A stretch of 64,000 nucleotides of DNA from Karstenula rhodostoma CBS 690.94 (lineage: Eukaryota; Ascomycota; Dothideomycetes; Pleosporales; Didymosphaeriaceae): positions 1,565,222 through 1,629,221 of the forward strand of contig MU001507.1 of the NCBI GenBank assembly GCA_010093485.1. Direction: 5' to 3'. Below are positions 1 through 9,933 of this stretch, one piece after another (position 1 is the first letter of the stretch; every line of letters begins with the position of its first letter). The position numbers and the translations under genes are program-made. The notes beneath the pieces were generated by a model, which was not told the origin of the DNA, did not search any database, and saw only the letters and a program-made list of their open reading frames with translations.

Positions 1-3000
1 CTGAAAGCCCATCTGCTCGTGTTTCCGCCATCTCCATGAGTCGCGTGTCCCTGTACTTGTTCGCACTGGCACTATTGCGATCCCTTTCCGAGTTGGAGGC
101 AAGAGTAGCCTTAGACTGACGGGAGCTCACGTTCAGAGACGCCGGGAGGCTCGATCGGTTTGAGCTTACTCGATTTCGTGGTCCCGAGCCAATGGACATA
201 TGTGCAGTTGATGGAAAGCTAAGCCGCCCACTTATCGGGTCGACTACATTGATGTTCCTATCCCCATGCTCTTGAAGGAACTCAGATAATGAAATCGAAG
301 ATGTGGGAGACTGGGAGTGCAAGACAGCAAGTAGCCGTGAGCGGCGTAGATGCAGTGAGTGGTTCGAGGCGCGTGTAGTGGAAGCTGCCGAATGCGAAGA
401 CGCCCTGGAGTGTTTGAGCTTGAGCGGTAGTGGTTCCAGAGAGGACCGTTTCTTCCCAGGTTTGCCGCCGACTGCAATCTCCAAGTCCGCGGGGGACAGA
501 ACCTCGTCAATAAGGTCATCGTATTCATTCCAAACCTCGTCTTCGGATTGTGGTGCCCCATGAATGGGAACGACCGCAGTTCCAGCGGTTGCAGGGAAGC
601 TCCAGGCGCCCGAGCTGCTGGAGTACGACACCTCGGAACCCTTCCTAGACGGGAACACAAAGAACTCTCCTTGGCGTATGGCCTCTTCCGCACTCGGGCT
701 CATAGTAGCAATAGCTGTGCCATGAGTAAGCGCGTTAAGTCCGTGAAGAATAGGATACGGCTCCGCCGGGCCAGCTGTCGCAGTCATAGAACCAATGGAG
801 TCAAACGAAGTGCGCGAAAACGCGGTCGGGCACGATTGGTTCATGGCGAAAGGCCGAGAGAAAGACCGAGACTGGGGGTGATGTGCCTTTTGGCGAGTCG
901 AGACTACTTTAGGTATGCGTCCTACTTGAGCCAGGCGACTGGGTCTTGGGGGAGGATTCGAAGGCGGTGGTCCTAGGGGGGAGAGACTTGCTGGCGGTGA
1001 CGGCATGAAGACGGATGTAGGGAGCGTTTCTGGTGATACAATGGGTTCGGAAGGGTATACCTGTGAGAGCGGATTGACTGGAGAGGAGGTGGGAGAAAGA
1101 TCTGTAACCGGAGTCAGGTCGCCCACCGAGGGTGGCACACGATGAGCCTCTTCAGTAACATTTGTATCCAGGGTAAGCTTCGGCTGATGCTCAGGCAAAG
1201 GCCGCAAAAAGACCTTAGGCGAAGCTGGGCGGGCAGGTGCTGTGAAGATGTCGGGCAAGATGGGTTTCGGAGGCAGCAACATAGATGGTAGGCGTTCCAT
1301 ATCCTTAGGCCGGGGGCTAGAAACTACAGGCTCATCCTGCTGCACTGGCACTGGTGCTTCTTCCGGTGCGCTGTCTGCCTCTTGCATGATCATCTCGATA
1401 TCGTCCGCATCGAGTCCAGATGGAGAGTCTACTATGGCGTAGTGGGCCACGGACCGCGAGATTGGTACACGAGCCGGAGAAGAGGTTGATATTTCCACAA
1501 CCGGGGCAGGTACACGAGGAGCACCGTGGGCACGCTGGAAGAAGTTCCACTTTCTTGATGGCTTCGAAGAATCTTGTTCGTTTTTCTCCTTCTTCGACGA
1601 TTTGAGCCAACCACCCTCCTTGCCATCTGAGTTAGCCCCACTGATGGAGCCCTTCCGTATTTTGCTAGAATGTTGTTTTGCAGACGGTGTTGTATCGACT
1701 ATTTTCGAAGTTCGAGACGCTCGCTTGGCTGTGATGGTTGGGATGAATGACTTCTTCACTTCGTCTTCACTCTCTGATGGACGTCGTAAGCCGATAGGCA
1801 TTCTTTTCACTGGTGACATGCCGTGAACGGAATCAGACATTGCTGAGGGCAGTAGTGCCGGTTGGGTGCTTTCCGAGTCGTTTCTCGAGAGGTCCTTTGT
1901 GGTCTTGCTAAGCTGCCAAAGTCGAGGGCTCGAGACATCAAGGTTGTTCGTGCTCTGTAGCGGGTCCGGACTCATTGTCAGTTCGCTGTTGCTTCCATTG
2001 CCCCGGATGACAACAGGATTGAGCCGCTCGAGGAAGAAGTCGTCCATATCTGTGCTAGTAGTGCTCGTTACACTGCTCTTACGGGTAGAAGGAGTCTTAT
2101 CCAAGCTCTCGGCAGTAGTTGCAGCACTTGGTGACTTTCCAATACTTGATCCACTGGCTGCACTTCCACTTCTCACCCCAACACCATACCGACCATATCC
2201 TTCGTGGCCTGTACCAGCGGCTGGTCCCCGGCGATGAACCTTCTTCTCTGATTTAATAGCAGGGGCGGTTGGTTCCGTTTTGACGCGTCTAGAGAAAAAC
2301 CCGAAACGCGACGTTTTGCTCGGGCTGGGAGCAGGAGCAGGAGCAGGCGTAGGCAGCGTTGACGACCGCTTCTTATCTTGTTGTGGGTCCGGTGTAGGTC
2401 CTCGAGTAGGAACACGTGAATTTGGGGCAAAACTTGAAGTCAGGCTCGGGTTAGGAGATGGATTGCGAGACGGATGTTTGGGCGACATGATGCCGAATCT
2501 GGTTTTGTTGTTCACCCCTACGCTTGCAGTCGAACTTGTGGACGCAGTCCGTTGATGTGAGAACGGGAAGCTGTTCATGTTACTTTGAATGATTGGCGAA
2601 GGTCCACGAAACCCAGTTATTTCGGGGGTACCATCTCTGCTTGGCCGCGTGGGTCTTCGTGGAGCTGTAGCTGATGACGACTGATCTGCCAAATGGGCCA
2701 GTTCGGGAGGTGCTTGAACTTGAGGTTTCTCCTTGGTAATTTGAGATGGGCGTCGAAGTCCTCCGTTTACGTCGCTCTTCCCCATATCCGCTTGCCTCTG
2801 TGATGTTGGGAGGCGCATATGTGTCGTCCTTGATAGGGGACCAGAAGGTCGAGTTGGTTGCCGCTCAGTCTGTGACTTTTCATTGCTTCTGTCAGTGTCC
2901 ATACGCACAACAGAAGCAGCGATTGAAGAGGTTGTTGGCTCCGGCACTGCTGGGAGTGCACGCTCTTCTGGAGTCCTATATCTTACGATCGGAGGTTTAC

Positions 3001-3850
3001 CCTGTAATGGGCTTACTTGTCGCGTCCGTATGGTTGTTTTCGTCGACATCACGACTCCTGGAGAGTATGAGGACATGGAGGTCGGAGTTGACGAGACACT
3101 GAATGGACCAGGTGATTCGGAATATCGCGTGGAAGGAGTGGTAGAAAGAGTATAGTGAGGAGCGGGTGGCGATAAAACTTCTGTGGATCCCAAATCATAT
3201 TCGTAGTGAGAGTGTTCTTGCAACTCCAACTGGGCCGCTGAGTGGGCAAAAACTGCAGAAGTTGACGGAATCGATATGCCCAGCACCGTCTCGGAGAAAG
3301 GATCCTTGTAGCCTCCAGGTATGCCTATGGCCATATTTTTCTTCTCTCGGGAAGACATCGAATTTCCCGGCGTGAAACCGTCTTCTCGCGTACCTCCGAC
3401 TCCAATGCTTGTTTGTTTGCGCCTCAGGAGATTCGATTGTGGACTGTCAATGGTAGAGGCGGAGGATCCTGACACGAGGGACGGCGTGCGCGTGCTCGTG
3501 GGCAATTCAGGTTTCGGCAAGCGAGAAGAACTCTGTAAAGCATATTTAGGAACCATTTGACGAGAGGCAGGATGGACTATAGGTACAGTGGAAGAAGTGC
3601 CGCCTTGGCGTGACCCGAAGGCTACCGCTGCCTTTGGCGTTGGGCCAGTAACCCCTCTAGTGAGAGGTACCTCATCTCCCGAAGGCCTCCTCTTCTGGAG
3701 CTTTGACGTTCCGGGCGCAGGTACCTGGGGAATAGTCGTAGTGGGCGTGACGGATCGTTGTGGTAGTCTGGCAGTAGGTGCACGACGGGTGTACGGCGGT
3801 TGTTCCTCCATCCTCCTTGGAAGGTTGGAATGTGATTTATAGGTAGCCAT
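1..3850 (-). CDS. Large Ser/Pro/Thr-rich protein of unknown function, 3' end outside the window
   Basis: One reading frame runs without a stop from the ATG at 3850 (context AACATGG) to the window edge, giving at least 1283 codons; the C-terminus lies beyond base 1. The frame was checked at both ends: codons at 526 and 349 are in phase with the start. The product is low in complexity and rich in Ser, Pro, Thr, Arg and Lys, with an Ala-Pro run (PAPAPAPSPS) around residue 510. It looks mostly disordered. Short islands look more conserved: a basic/aromatic stretch containing KWNFFQRA near residue 770, an acidic SGLDADDIEMIMQEAD near 810, and SISLSEFLQEHGDRNINVVDP near residue 1190. I see no catalytic domain, signal peptide or membrane segment. 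Such proteins are often scaffolds in polarity or signalling, but that is speculation. The family is not recognised. Confidence 0.75.
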   Translation of the reverse strand, partial: MATYKSHSNLPRRMEEQPPYTRRAPTARLPQRSVTPTTTIPQVPAPGTSKLQKRRPSGDEVPLTRGVTGPTPKAAVAFGSRQGGTSSTVPIVHPASRQMVPKYALQSSSRLPKPELPTSTRTPSLVSGSSASTIDSPQSNLLRRKQTSIGVGGTREDGFTPGNSMSSREKKNMAIGIPGGYKDPFSETVLGISIPSTSAVFAHSAAQLELQEHSHYEYDLGSTEVLSPPAPHYTLSTTPSTRYSESPGPFSVSSTPTSMSSYSPGVVMSTKTTIRTRQVSPLQGKPPIVRYRTPEERALPAVPEPTTSSIAASVVRMDTDRSNEKSQTERQPTRPSGPLSRTTHMRLPTSQRQADMGKSDVNGGLRRPSQITKEKPQVQAPPELAHLADQSSSATAPRRPTRPSRDGTPEITGFRGPSPIIQSNMNSFPFSHQRTASTSSTASVGVNNKTRFGIMSPKHPSRNPSPNPSLTSSFAPNSRVPTRGPTPDPQQDKKRSSTLPTPAPAPAPSPSKTSRFGFFSRRVKTEPTAPAIKSEKKVHRRGPAAGTGHEGYGRYGVGVRSGSAASGSSIGKSPSAATTAESLDKTPSTRKSSVTSTTSTDMDDFFLERLNPVVIRGNGSNSELTMSPDPLQSTNNLDVSSPRLWQLSKTTKDLSRNDSESTQPALLPSAMSDSVHGMSPVKRMPIGLRRPSESEDEVKKSFIPTITAKRASRTSKIVDTTPSAKQHSSKIRKGSISGANSDGKEGGWLKSSKKEKNEQDSSKPSRKWNFFQRAHGAPRVPAPVVEISTSSPARVPISRSVAHYAIVDSPSGLDADDIEMIMQEADSAPEEAPVPVQQDEPVVSSPRPKDMERLPSMLLPPKPILPDIFTAPARPASPKVFLRPLPEHQPKLTLDTNVTEEAHRVPPSVGDLTPVTDLSPTSSPVNPLSQVYPSEPIVSPETLPTSVFMPSPPASLSPLGPPPSNPPPRPSRLAQVGRIPKVVSTRQKAHHPQSRSFSRPFAMNQSCPTAFSRTSFDSIGSMTATAGPAEPYPILHGLNALTHGTAIATMSPSAEEAIRQGEFFVFPSRKGSEVSYSSSSGAWSFPATAGTAVVPIHGAPQSEDEVWNEYDDLIDEVLSPADLEIAVGGKPGKKRSSLEPLPLKLKHSRASSHSAASTTRASNHSLHLRRSRLLAVLHSQSPTSSISLSEFLQEHGDRNINVVDPISGRLSFPSTAHMSIGSGPRNRVSSNRSSLPASLNVSSRQSKATLASNSERDRNSASANKYRDTRLMEMAETRADGLS

Positions 3851-6800
3851 GTTGGGTAATTCGGTGCGACCCGGCTAAAGACTGTGCGCAACGATAGACC
3901 GGGTCCTGTATGACAAAAGCTTGTATGTGCTGAGCAGCTCATGAAGACATTGGTATGGTCAACAAGAAAGGGACCTCGGGCGCCACAAAGTTCGATGTTG
4001 GGGTATGCTGGTCGGAATTATTCGTGGTTTCGTCAGCAACTTTCAGCTCAAGTTGCTTCCGGACGCTTATTCGGTGTGTGGTGTGTGTAGTTTTCGGGCT
4101 ACCCAAAGTGCTGGAAGCCTGGGGGTGGCGAATCTGACTAGACTTCAGGTACATCGGACGGGAGCCGTGCCATTTAAGACGGCTGACAGTTTACTACGCG
4201 ATTCCCAAGTGTCTAGCAAAAACTCGGTGAGGACTGGTTACTCTTGCTCGTGCTACGCCACCCTGCGGCGGTGCCGAGTGAGTCGTGGCGTTCGGTTATT
4301 CCGATACTGGGTATAGTGTGGCGGTGCCTGCAACCAAATGACAAGGGTAGCGAAACCGTTGACGAGGCGAGCAGACGCTCAAAAATGGGGCAGCGATGGG
4401 GAATATAACTTTCAAGCTGGAGCTCACGCGCTCGTGTTGGTCTTCACGGGTCTTCGTCGGCGCTGGGTGAGTCGCCGCTGTGGGTATCGTCCGAGTGATT
4501 CCGTTCCAAGCGAAAAGGCAAACTAAGAGCTCGAGGGACTCCTGGCTCAACGATCAAAAGGGCACCACCAGGGTGATAACCTGGGTCGTTGGACGGGCGC
4601 GTCCGGACTTGCTGACTCTGATGTCTGACAAGCTCAAGCGGGGTCTAGGTCTGATATATGGCGTGCGGCCCAACTCGACCCTCATGAACGAGACGCGCCG
4701 CTCCTGGCCAGGGAAGAAAGGCTCGCAGGCCCGGAGCTTTGCCGTCTAGCAAAGCGCTTGCGCTTGGAGGGCGGGTAGAGAGGTCTCAGCAAAAGAGGCC
4801 ATCCACCAGTGAGGCGCCTGACCTGTAGGGGGAGGGCGACGATTCGTAACTAATCCTTGTAGCAGCGGCGCACAGACAGGATGCTGGAGGCGTGACTAGA
4901 CGAGAGTCGAGTGCCAGCGATTGGATGTCAGCACTTTCGCTAGCCATCGGTTTTCCCGCAAAAGCCATGGCCAACTTGAAAGTCCACTTTTCCCTCGTTG
5001 GCGGAGACAAGACGACTCAATTGCAGCTGAGGTAGGTATGATGATTGACGAGTCGCAGTATGTGCCGCAAGATACTTGAGTGAAGCCACTGTCTTGCTCG
5101 GCCAGAGTGCGAGAAAGCCCAATCCACCTAGTCCACCAGCTGACTCTCAACAGAAGACCAGTGGCTGGAACACAGGCCGTGTTGTATGGATAGTGCGAGG
5201 GAGATATGGTTCAAGGATGCGTAGAAGGTCAAGCCGGAGCCAATACAACCTTCAAATGACATCTGCAGCTCCCTCAATCGGCCAAATGAGGGGTTGGATG
5301 GGAGGCCTGCGCGGCCTGTACTGAGATGCATCCGGTCCGATATGGGCTCAATAACGAATGATGCGCAAGCCGAGGAGTCATCAGGCATTGATGCGCGTTT
5401 CCCGCCATGCGCGCCCGATACTGGAGGATCTGATTCAACTCGCTGCTATTCTCGTGACGGTCGGTCGCCACAAACCTGGAGGATTCGTCGTGGGTTGCGA
5501 GCTCCGGACCGCGCAAGCTGAAGGGTGGCTAGGTGCATGCATCTAGGTGCTAGCTTCGCGAAGTGAGGCTGGTGCCTCCATGTCGCCACTTCAGGCACTG
5601 CCGCCTGCCAGCGCATCGAGGGCGAACAATTCTTGTGACGGATGTGACGTGATAACAGACGGAAAGACAGTTCCTGTACGTGACGGTGCTCGATGTACCT
5701 CGACAAGATCATGGTGGCCTTTGCGAGGGTTCCGCCCTAACAAGGTCAGATCCGGCATCCAGGTTGGCCCAAGCCACTTTCTCGTCGGATGCCTCTTCTG
5801 CACCCTCATTGGCCAGCCACCAATGTGATTCATACAAACCCTACCACATGAGCTTTCAGTCACGTGATGAGACTATACCACAGGAGGCAAACTGTGCAGT
5901 GCCCTGTCACCAATGGCAGAGCGATATGCCACTTCTTCAAGAGCCACCACTCGCTGCGGCTCTATGCAGGGGAAAGCGCGATTTCTTGCTTCCACCATCG
6001 CCAACAAGCGTTTGCGTGCCTGTGAGACATTCTGCATTGCGACATGGGCGAACGGTGACCATCTGAGTTCACAACAACGGCAGTGAAGCACTCTAGCTCA
6101 TTGCTGATGTGCCATGCATGCTGTAACGGTGATAAATAACCAGACCATCACCTGATCGTTGCAAGATCCTGGACCCATCCAAACAGCACCTCTTCCCCAG
6201 CTAAGTTTTAGCTTGGCTTTCGACAGTAGATTTACTGTCCACCTGATATGTTCGATTGCGTGCTGCGCCCCGCTGCATTTTGTTGCCCTGTTGCTTCATG
6301 TCAACACACACCGCGGAGCGTTGATATTGAAACCAGACTATATCGATAACCCTTTGGGTCTTGTGGTTGGCGAGCAGCTTTGAATCTAGTACTGATGATT
6401 CATGTTGAGAAGTTTAGTGCGAACTGCCGCATACCGTCAATGTTCGGGCCTGGAACATTGGCAAGCATGCCCTACCTTCGCGATCCCGTTAGTCGCGGGT
6501 GGAACGGGGACGGCAAACGGGACCTCTCCAAGCGTACCACTCCTCATCACTGCGAATCAGATGGCCGAACGCACTTGAAGCTCAAGTGCCCCTGTGGGCA
6601 CTAATCGAGATCAGATCAGGGCAGACCCCGCGTAGACTTGACAAGCAGTTGCAAGAGTCAAGTACTCTGGGTGACGGCGATTTGGAGGCATTCTTGCTTT
6701 GAACCGAGCCTGAGCTTGGTCTCCACCACCTCACCACCTATATACGGCACAGTCCTTGCGCGCGTACTAAAACGGATACGGTGACCACCCCGGAACTATC

Positions 6801-7759
6801 GTGCAGATACTGAAGACGATAGCCCCGGCGCCTGATGTGACGGTGGGAGTTATGCCGTCACTGCCTGGGTGCTAGTCGGTCAATGATGTCCGGTGTCGGA
6901 ACTCAGATGATTGGTGAGCGAGATAGTATCTCGCACCGATCCGCAGGTCGGCCAGAAGCTTTGCTCCTGATAGTCGGTTTCTCGATAGTATGGTCTGGGG
7001 TAACTTGGGTCACTGGGAGTGTCGGAACTTGTGACCTCAATATAGACATCAAAACGGCACGTGCATCTACCGAGTGGCTGTTTCTAGATACGAGGACGTC
7101 GAGACTCTCTGGTCGTGGAGGTGTAAGCTGGCGTGCTCTTCCACCATCTTTGTTCCTTGCCGAGAATTGAGGTAGGAGCTGTACCGTACAACCTGCAGAG
7201 GCCAGTTCCGAGCTATGAACAGTCCATCGGCAATGGCCAGCACTGGGTTTCGACTCGTTCTTAAATCCTTGCGAACGACTTGCGTGGCCTTCCTCTGATT
7301 CCAGTGAGCGCTAGTGGCAGGTACAAACCACCTCTTGAGTGACAATACAACCGTAAGAGGGTCAATCCATGGCTTCATCGAGCCCAGCGCACTTCTGGAT
7401 GTATACCGTTGGAGAATGATGGGTTTGGACGCCAAAGGCATGTTCCTTCGAGTGGTGTTGAACCAATGAGGCGGTGCATTGTGGCTAGTGGCTTGGCGCT
7501 TCCTTCCTTCGTCAATGTTCCTCTGCCTTTGTCTACGTGTTGATCTTCACGACGCCAACTCACTGGACCCGAACCCCGTCGCAGACTCCATTCGCATCTC
7601 AGGCCGCCCAGCTTTGCGTTTCCGTCTGTTACGCACGCCACTCTCTCACTGAACTGACCGCGCGCTGTCCGCTGCTCGCACCCCCTTTGCGACGCGTCTA
7701 CCCTGCAGTCGCGCCTCACCGCAACCACTCACATTGCAAGACGTTGAACGGCGCCCAAC
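3851..7759. other. Gene-free interval, 3.9 kb
   Basis: This interval lies between the start of the large minus-strand gene and the Tho1-like gene, which are transcribed away from each other. Both strands were read. Open frames are short, overlap in several phases and show no recognisable domain or plausible exon chain. Base composition is like that of the neighbouring genic DNA, so it is not a RIP-degraded island. It presumably holds both promoters. The last 200 bases before 7760 are pyrimidine-rich on the plus strand, as is common in fungal leader regions. An unannotated non-coding RNA or rapidly evolving small gene cannot be excluded. Confidence 0.5.
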
Positions 7760-8608
7760 ATGTCCCAGTACGCGAAATTGAAGAACGACGAGCTCCAGGC
7801 GATGCTCCGGGAGCGCGGTCTGCCGACTACGGGCAAGAAAGCCGACATGGTGGACCGTCTCACCAAGGACGACGAGAAAACTTCTGAGCCTGCGCCGTCA
7901 AACGCGCATCCCGAGGACGAGATTGACTGGGATGACGGCGACGAGGCTGCGAACCAGGAAGAGAAGGCGGATAAGAAAACGGCATCTGAGGAGCCCGCCG
8001 TTACCACCCAGTCAGAGACTGTCGCCAAAGCAGGTGGCACTGGCCAGCCGCCCAATCCGCAAGCCGTACCCAACCAGAAGATCGACATCGACCCCTCCAA
8101 GACTGACGATCTTTCGGTAAAGCCGGCCGGCGAGGAGACAGACGGCGCCGTTGAAGCAAAAGAGGAAGAGAACAAGGAGCCCGCTCCCAGCTATGCAGCA
8201 GGCGTCGCGGCGACCGACCTCGATGCCGAAATCGAGAAGCGCAAGAAGCGCGCTGCGAAGTTCGGCCTGAAGGTCGAGGACGACGAAACCCTCAAGAAGC
8301 TGGAGCGCGCAAAGAAGTTCGGCGAATCGGGAGCACTCAAGGGCCTTGACGAGGCTCTTCCCGAGCGCAAAGAGCGAAAGCGAGGGCGCGAGGACAACGA
8401 GGATGCCGGCAGAAATAAACGCCGTGGCGGCGCGCGCGCTGGCGGGAACCGTGGAGGCAACCGGGATGGTGACAGGAAACGAGACAGCCGAGACAACAGG
8501 AGAGATGACAAGCGCAATGACGATAGGTCCACTTGGATGAGCGCCGCGGATCGAGAGCGGGCAGAAGCACGAAAGGCGAAGTGGACGAAGCCGGCAGCTG
8601 CCTCTTGA
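7760..8608 (+). CDS. THO1: SAP-domain RNA/DNA-binding protein, Tho1/SARNP (CIP29) family
   Basis: A single-exon gene of 282 aa. Residues about 3-38 form a SAP domain (YAKLKNDELQAMLRERGLP, then GKKADMVDRL), the helix-extended-loop-helix fold that binds DNA and RNA. An acidic, low-complexity linker follows (about 40-140). A helical segment (about 150-200) contains DAEIEKRKKRAAKFG and a second KKFGE repeat; this repeated motif is typical of yeast Tho1 and human SARNP/CIP29. The tail (about 215-262) is Arg/Gly/Asp-rich, as in nucleic-acid-binding nuclear proteins. Known role of the family: nuclear mRNP assembly and export with the THO/TREX system and a DEAD-box helicase. The start follows AACATGTCC. 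The overlapping frames on the other strand are shadows of the biased Arg/Lys/Glu composition. Confidence 0.88.
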   Translation: MSQYAKLKNDELQAMLRERGLPTTGKKADMVDRLTKDDEKTSEPAPSNAHPEDEIDWDDGDEAANQEEKADKKTASEEPAVTTQSETVAKAGGTGQPPNPQAVPNQKIDIDPSKTDDLSVKPAGEETDGAVEAKEEENKEPAPSYAAGVAATDLDAEIEKRKKRAAKFGLKVEDDETLKKLERAKKFGESGALKGLDEALPERKERKRGREDNEDAGRNKRRGGARAGGNRGGNRDGDRKRDSRDNRRDDKRNDDRSTWMSAADRERAEARKAKWTKPAAAS

Positions 8609-9933
8609 AGACTAGGCGAGACTGTTTGCTTGCGCGCTTGAGAAAAGCTGGGTTTCAAATTTCAAATTTCAGAATTCAGAAGAAACGCTTCCTGGAGCAA
8701 TATAGCCCAGGGTACACGGAATGCGGACACAACGAGCCTGTATACCACCACGTCGTTGACGAACGTAATCGGGTCAGGTTGCGGGGACAGCTTGGGCCTT
8801 TATTTCATACAGAACTCCAGGATAATTGCATTCAATCATTGGGCCACGCTACCGGTTATTCTTCTTACCTCGTTCCTGGCTCTGCGCTTTATGCATCCCG
8901 TCAATCCGACGCCTGGGGAGACACCAGCGTGTCTTTGATCACACGAACCACTTGTGATATACTATACCTCTTCCATATGCTCTATCCCAGGGCTCCCTGC
9001 CATGTCTCGAACCATTTGTTTCCGTGACAGTCCCAGCGCTCGTCCAAGACTTGATCCCGGTGAAATAAACCTGTGACATGAGGGCGAGTGGAATTGCCCA
9101 ACGGTCGCCATCTACATGTCGTTGAAAAACTACTTTTGTTTCCGAACCGTTGACCTTGTGCGAAGTCGCCAGCACCCGTCCAGTACGTTCTTGTGCATGG
9201 CGAAAAGGGCAGCTGAAGAGCAACTTGGTACCAACATGTACCTGAATTTCGTAGGGCACCGCTGGAACTGTTTGCCAAATGTAATGTCTGGGTGGTTGAC
9301 CATTCGGGCACCTCTAAGATACCGGTAGGAGACGAGGAACCAATTTTAGACATGGGACAGGACAGCCCCGGGTTGTAGAAAGGTGATTATGCCCAGACAT
9401 GTCGAGGTGACGGCGAGATGATGCTTTTTCGAGATTCACGTGCACCTGGACCCCTGTAGAAGACACGAAGAAGGCCAACACGTTCGGTCCCAGTCTGGGG
9501 ATGATGCGGGCCTCCACAGTTCGGCGTGTTTGATCGCAGCTGATTGCCGGCTTCGCAGGCTTGTGAAAGTTGGTGGAACGTGCACCAGCCCGAAACAGCA
9601 CTGCCTCGGCATATCTGCGCATGACGTCGGACGCGTTTACCTCGCTGAGACGAGCAAGTGAGCCGGGCACCAATCACGCAGCTTCGAAAGCGCTCACGAG
9701 ATGGCTGGATCACGGGGCGCGTTATTACTGAAGCCATCTCCACACGCTCGCTGCGGCTCCACGCCGTCAGATGCCGCATGGTTAGCGCGCTCCCATGGCA
9801 TGTGAAAGTCCTCGACCTCCGTTACAAACTATTAATCCTCGGCCGCCGCCATTGTTCTCTCTGTAACACCTTTTTGTAGGGGTGCACCTGCTCGTTTTCC
9901 CTTCAACCCTCAGTTCATTGCACCACAGCAGCC
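8609..9933. other. Intergenic interval, 1.3 kb
   Basis: It contains the Tho1-like 3' region and the promoter of the following acyl-CoA dehydrogenase gene. A short near-tandem stretch (caaatttcaaatttcag) lies at about 8655-8672. No open frame here shows recognisable domain content or a convincing exon chain. Confidence 0.5.

Noticed and set aside
8191..8658. 155-codon minus-strand frame opposite the Tho1-like gene
   Set aside because: Its repeated Ser/Arg/Leu is the complement of the Arg/Asp/Glu-rich tail of Tho1.
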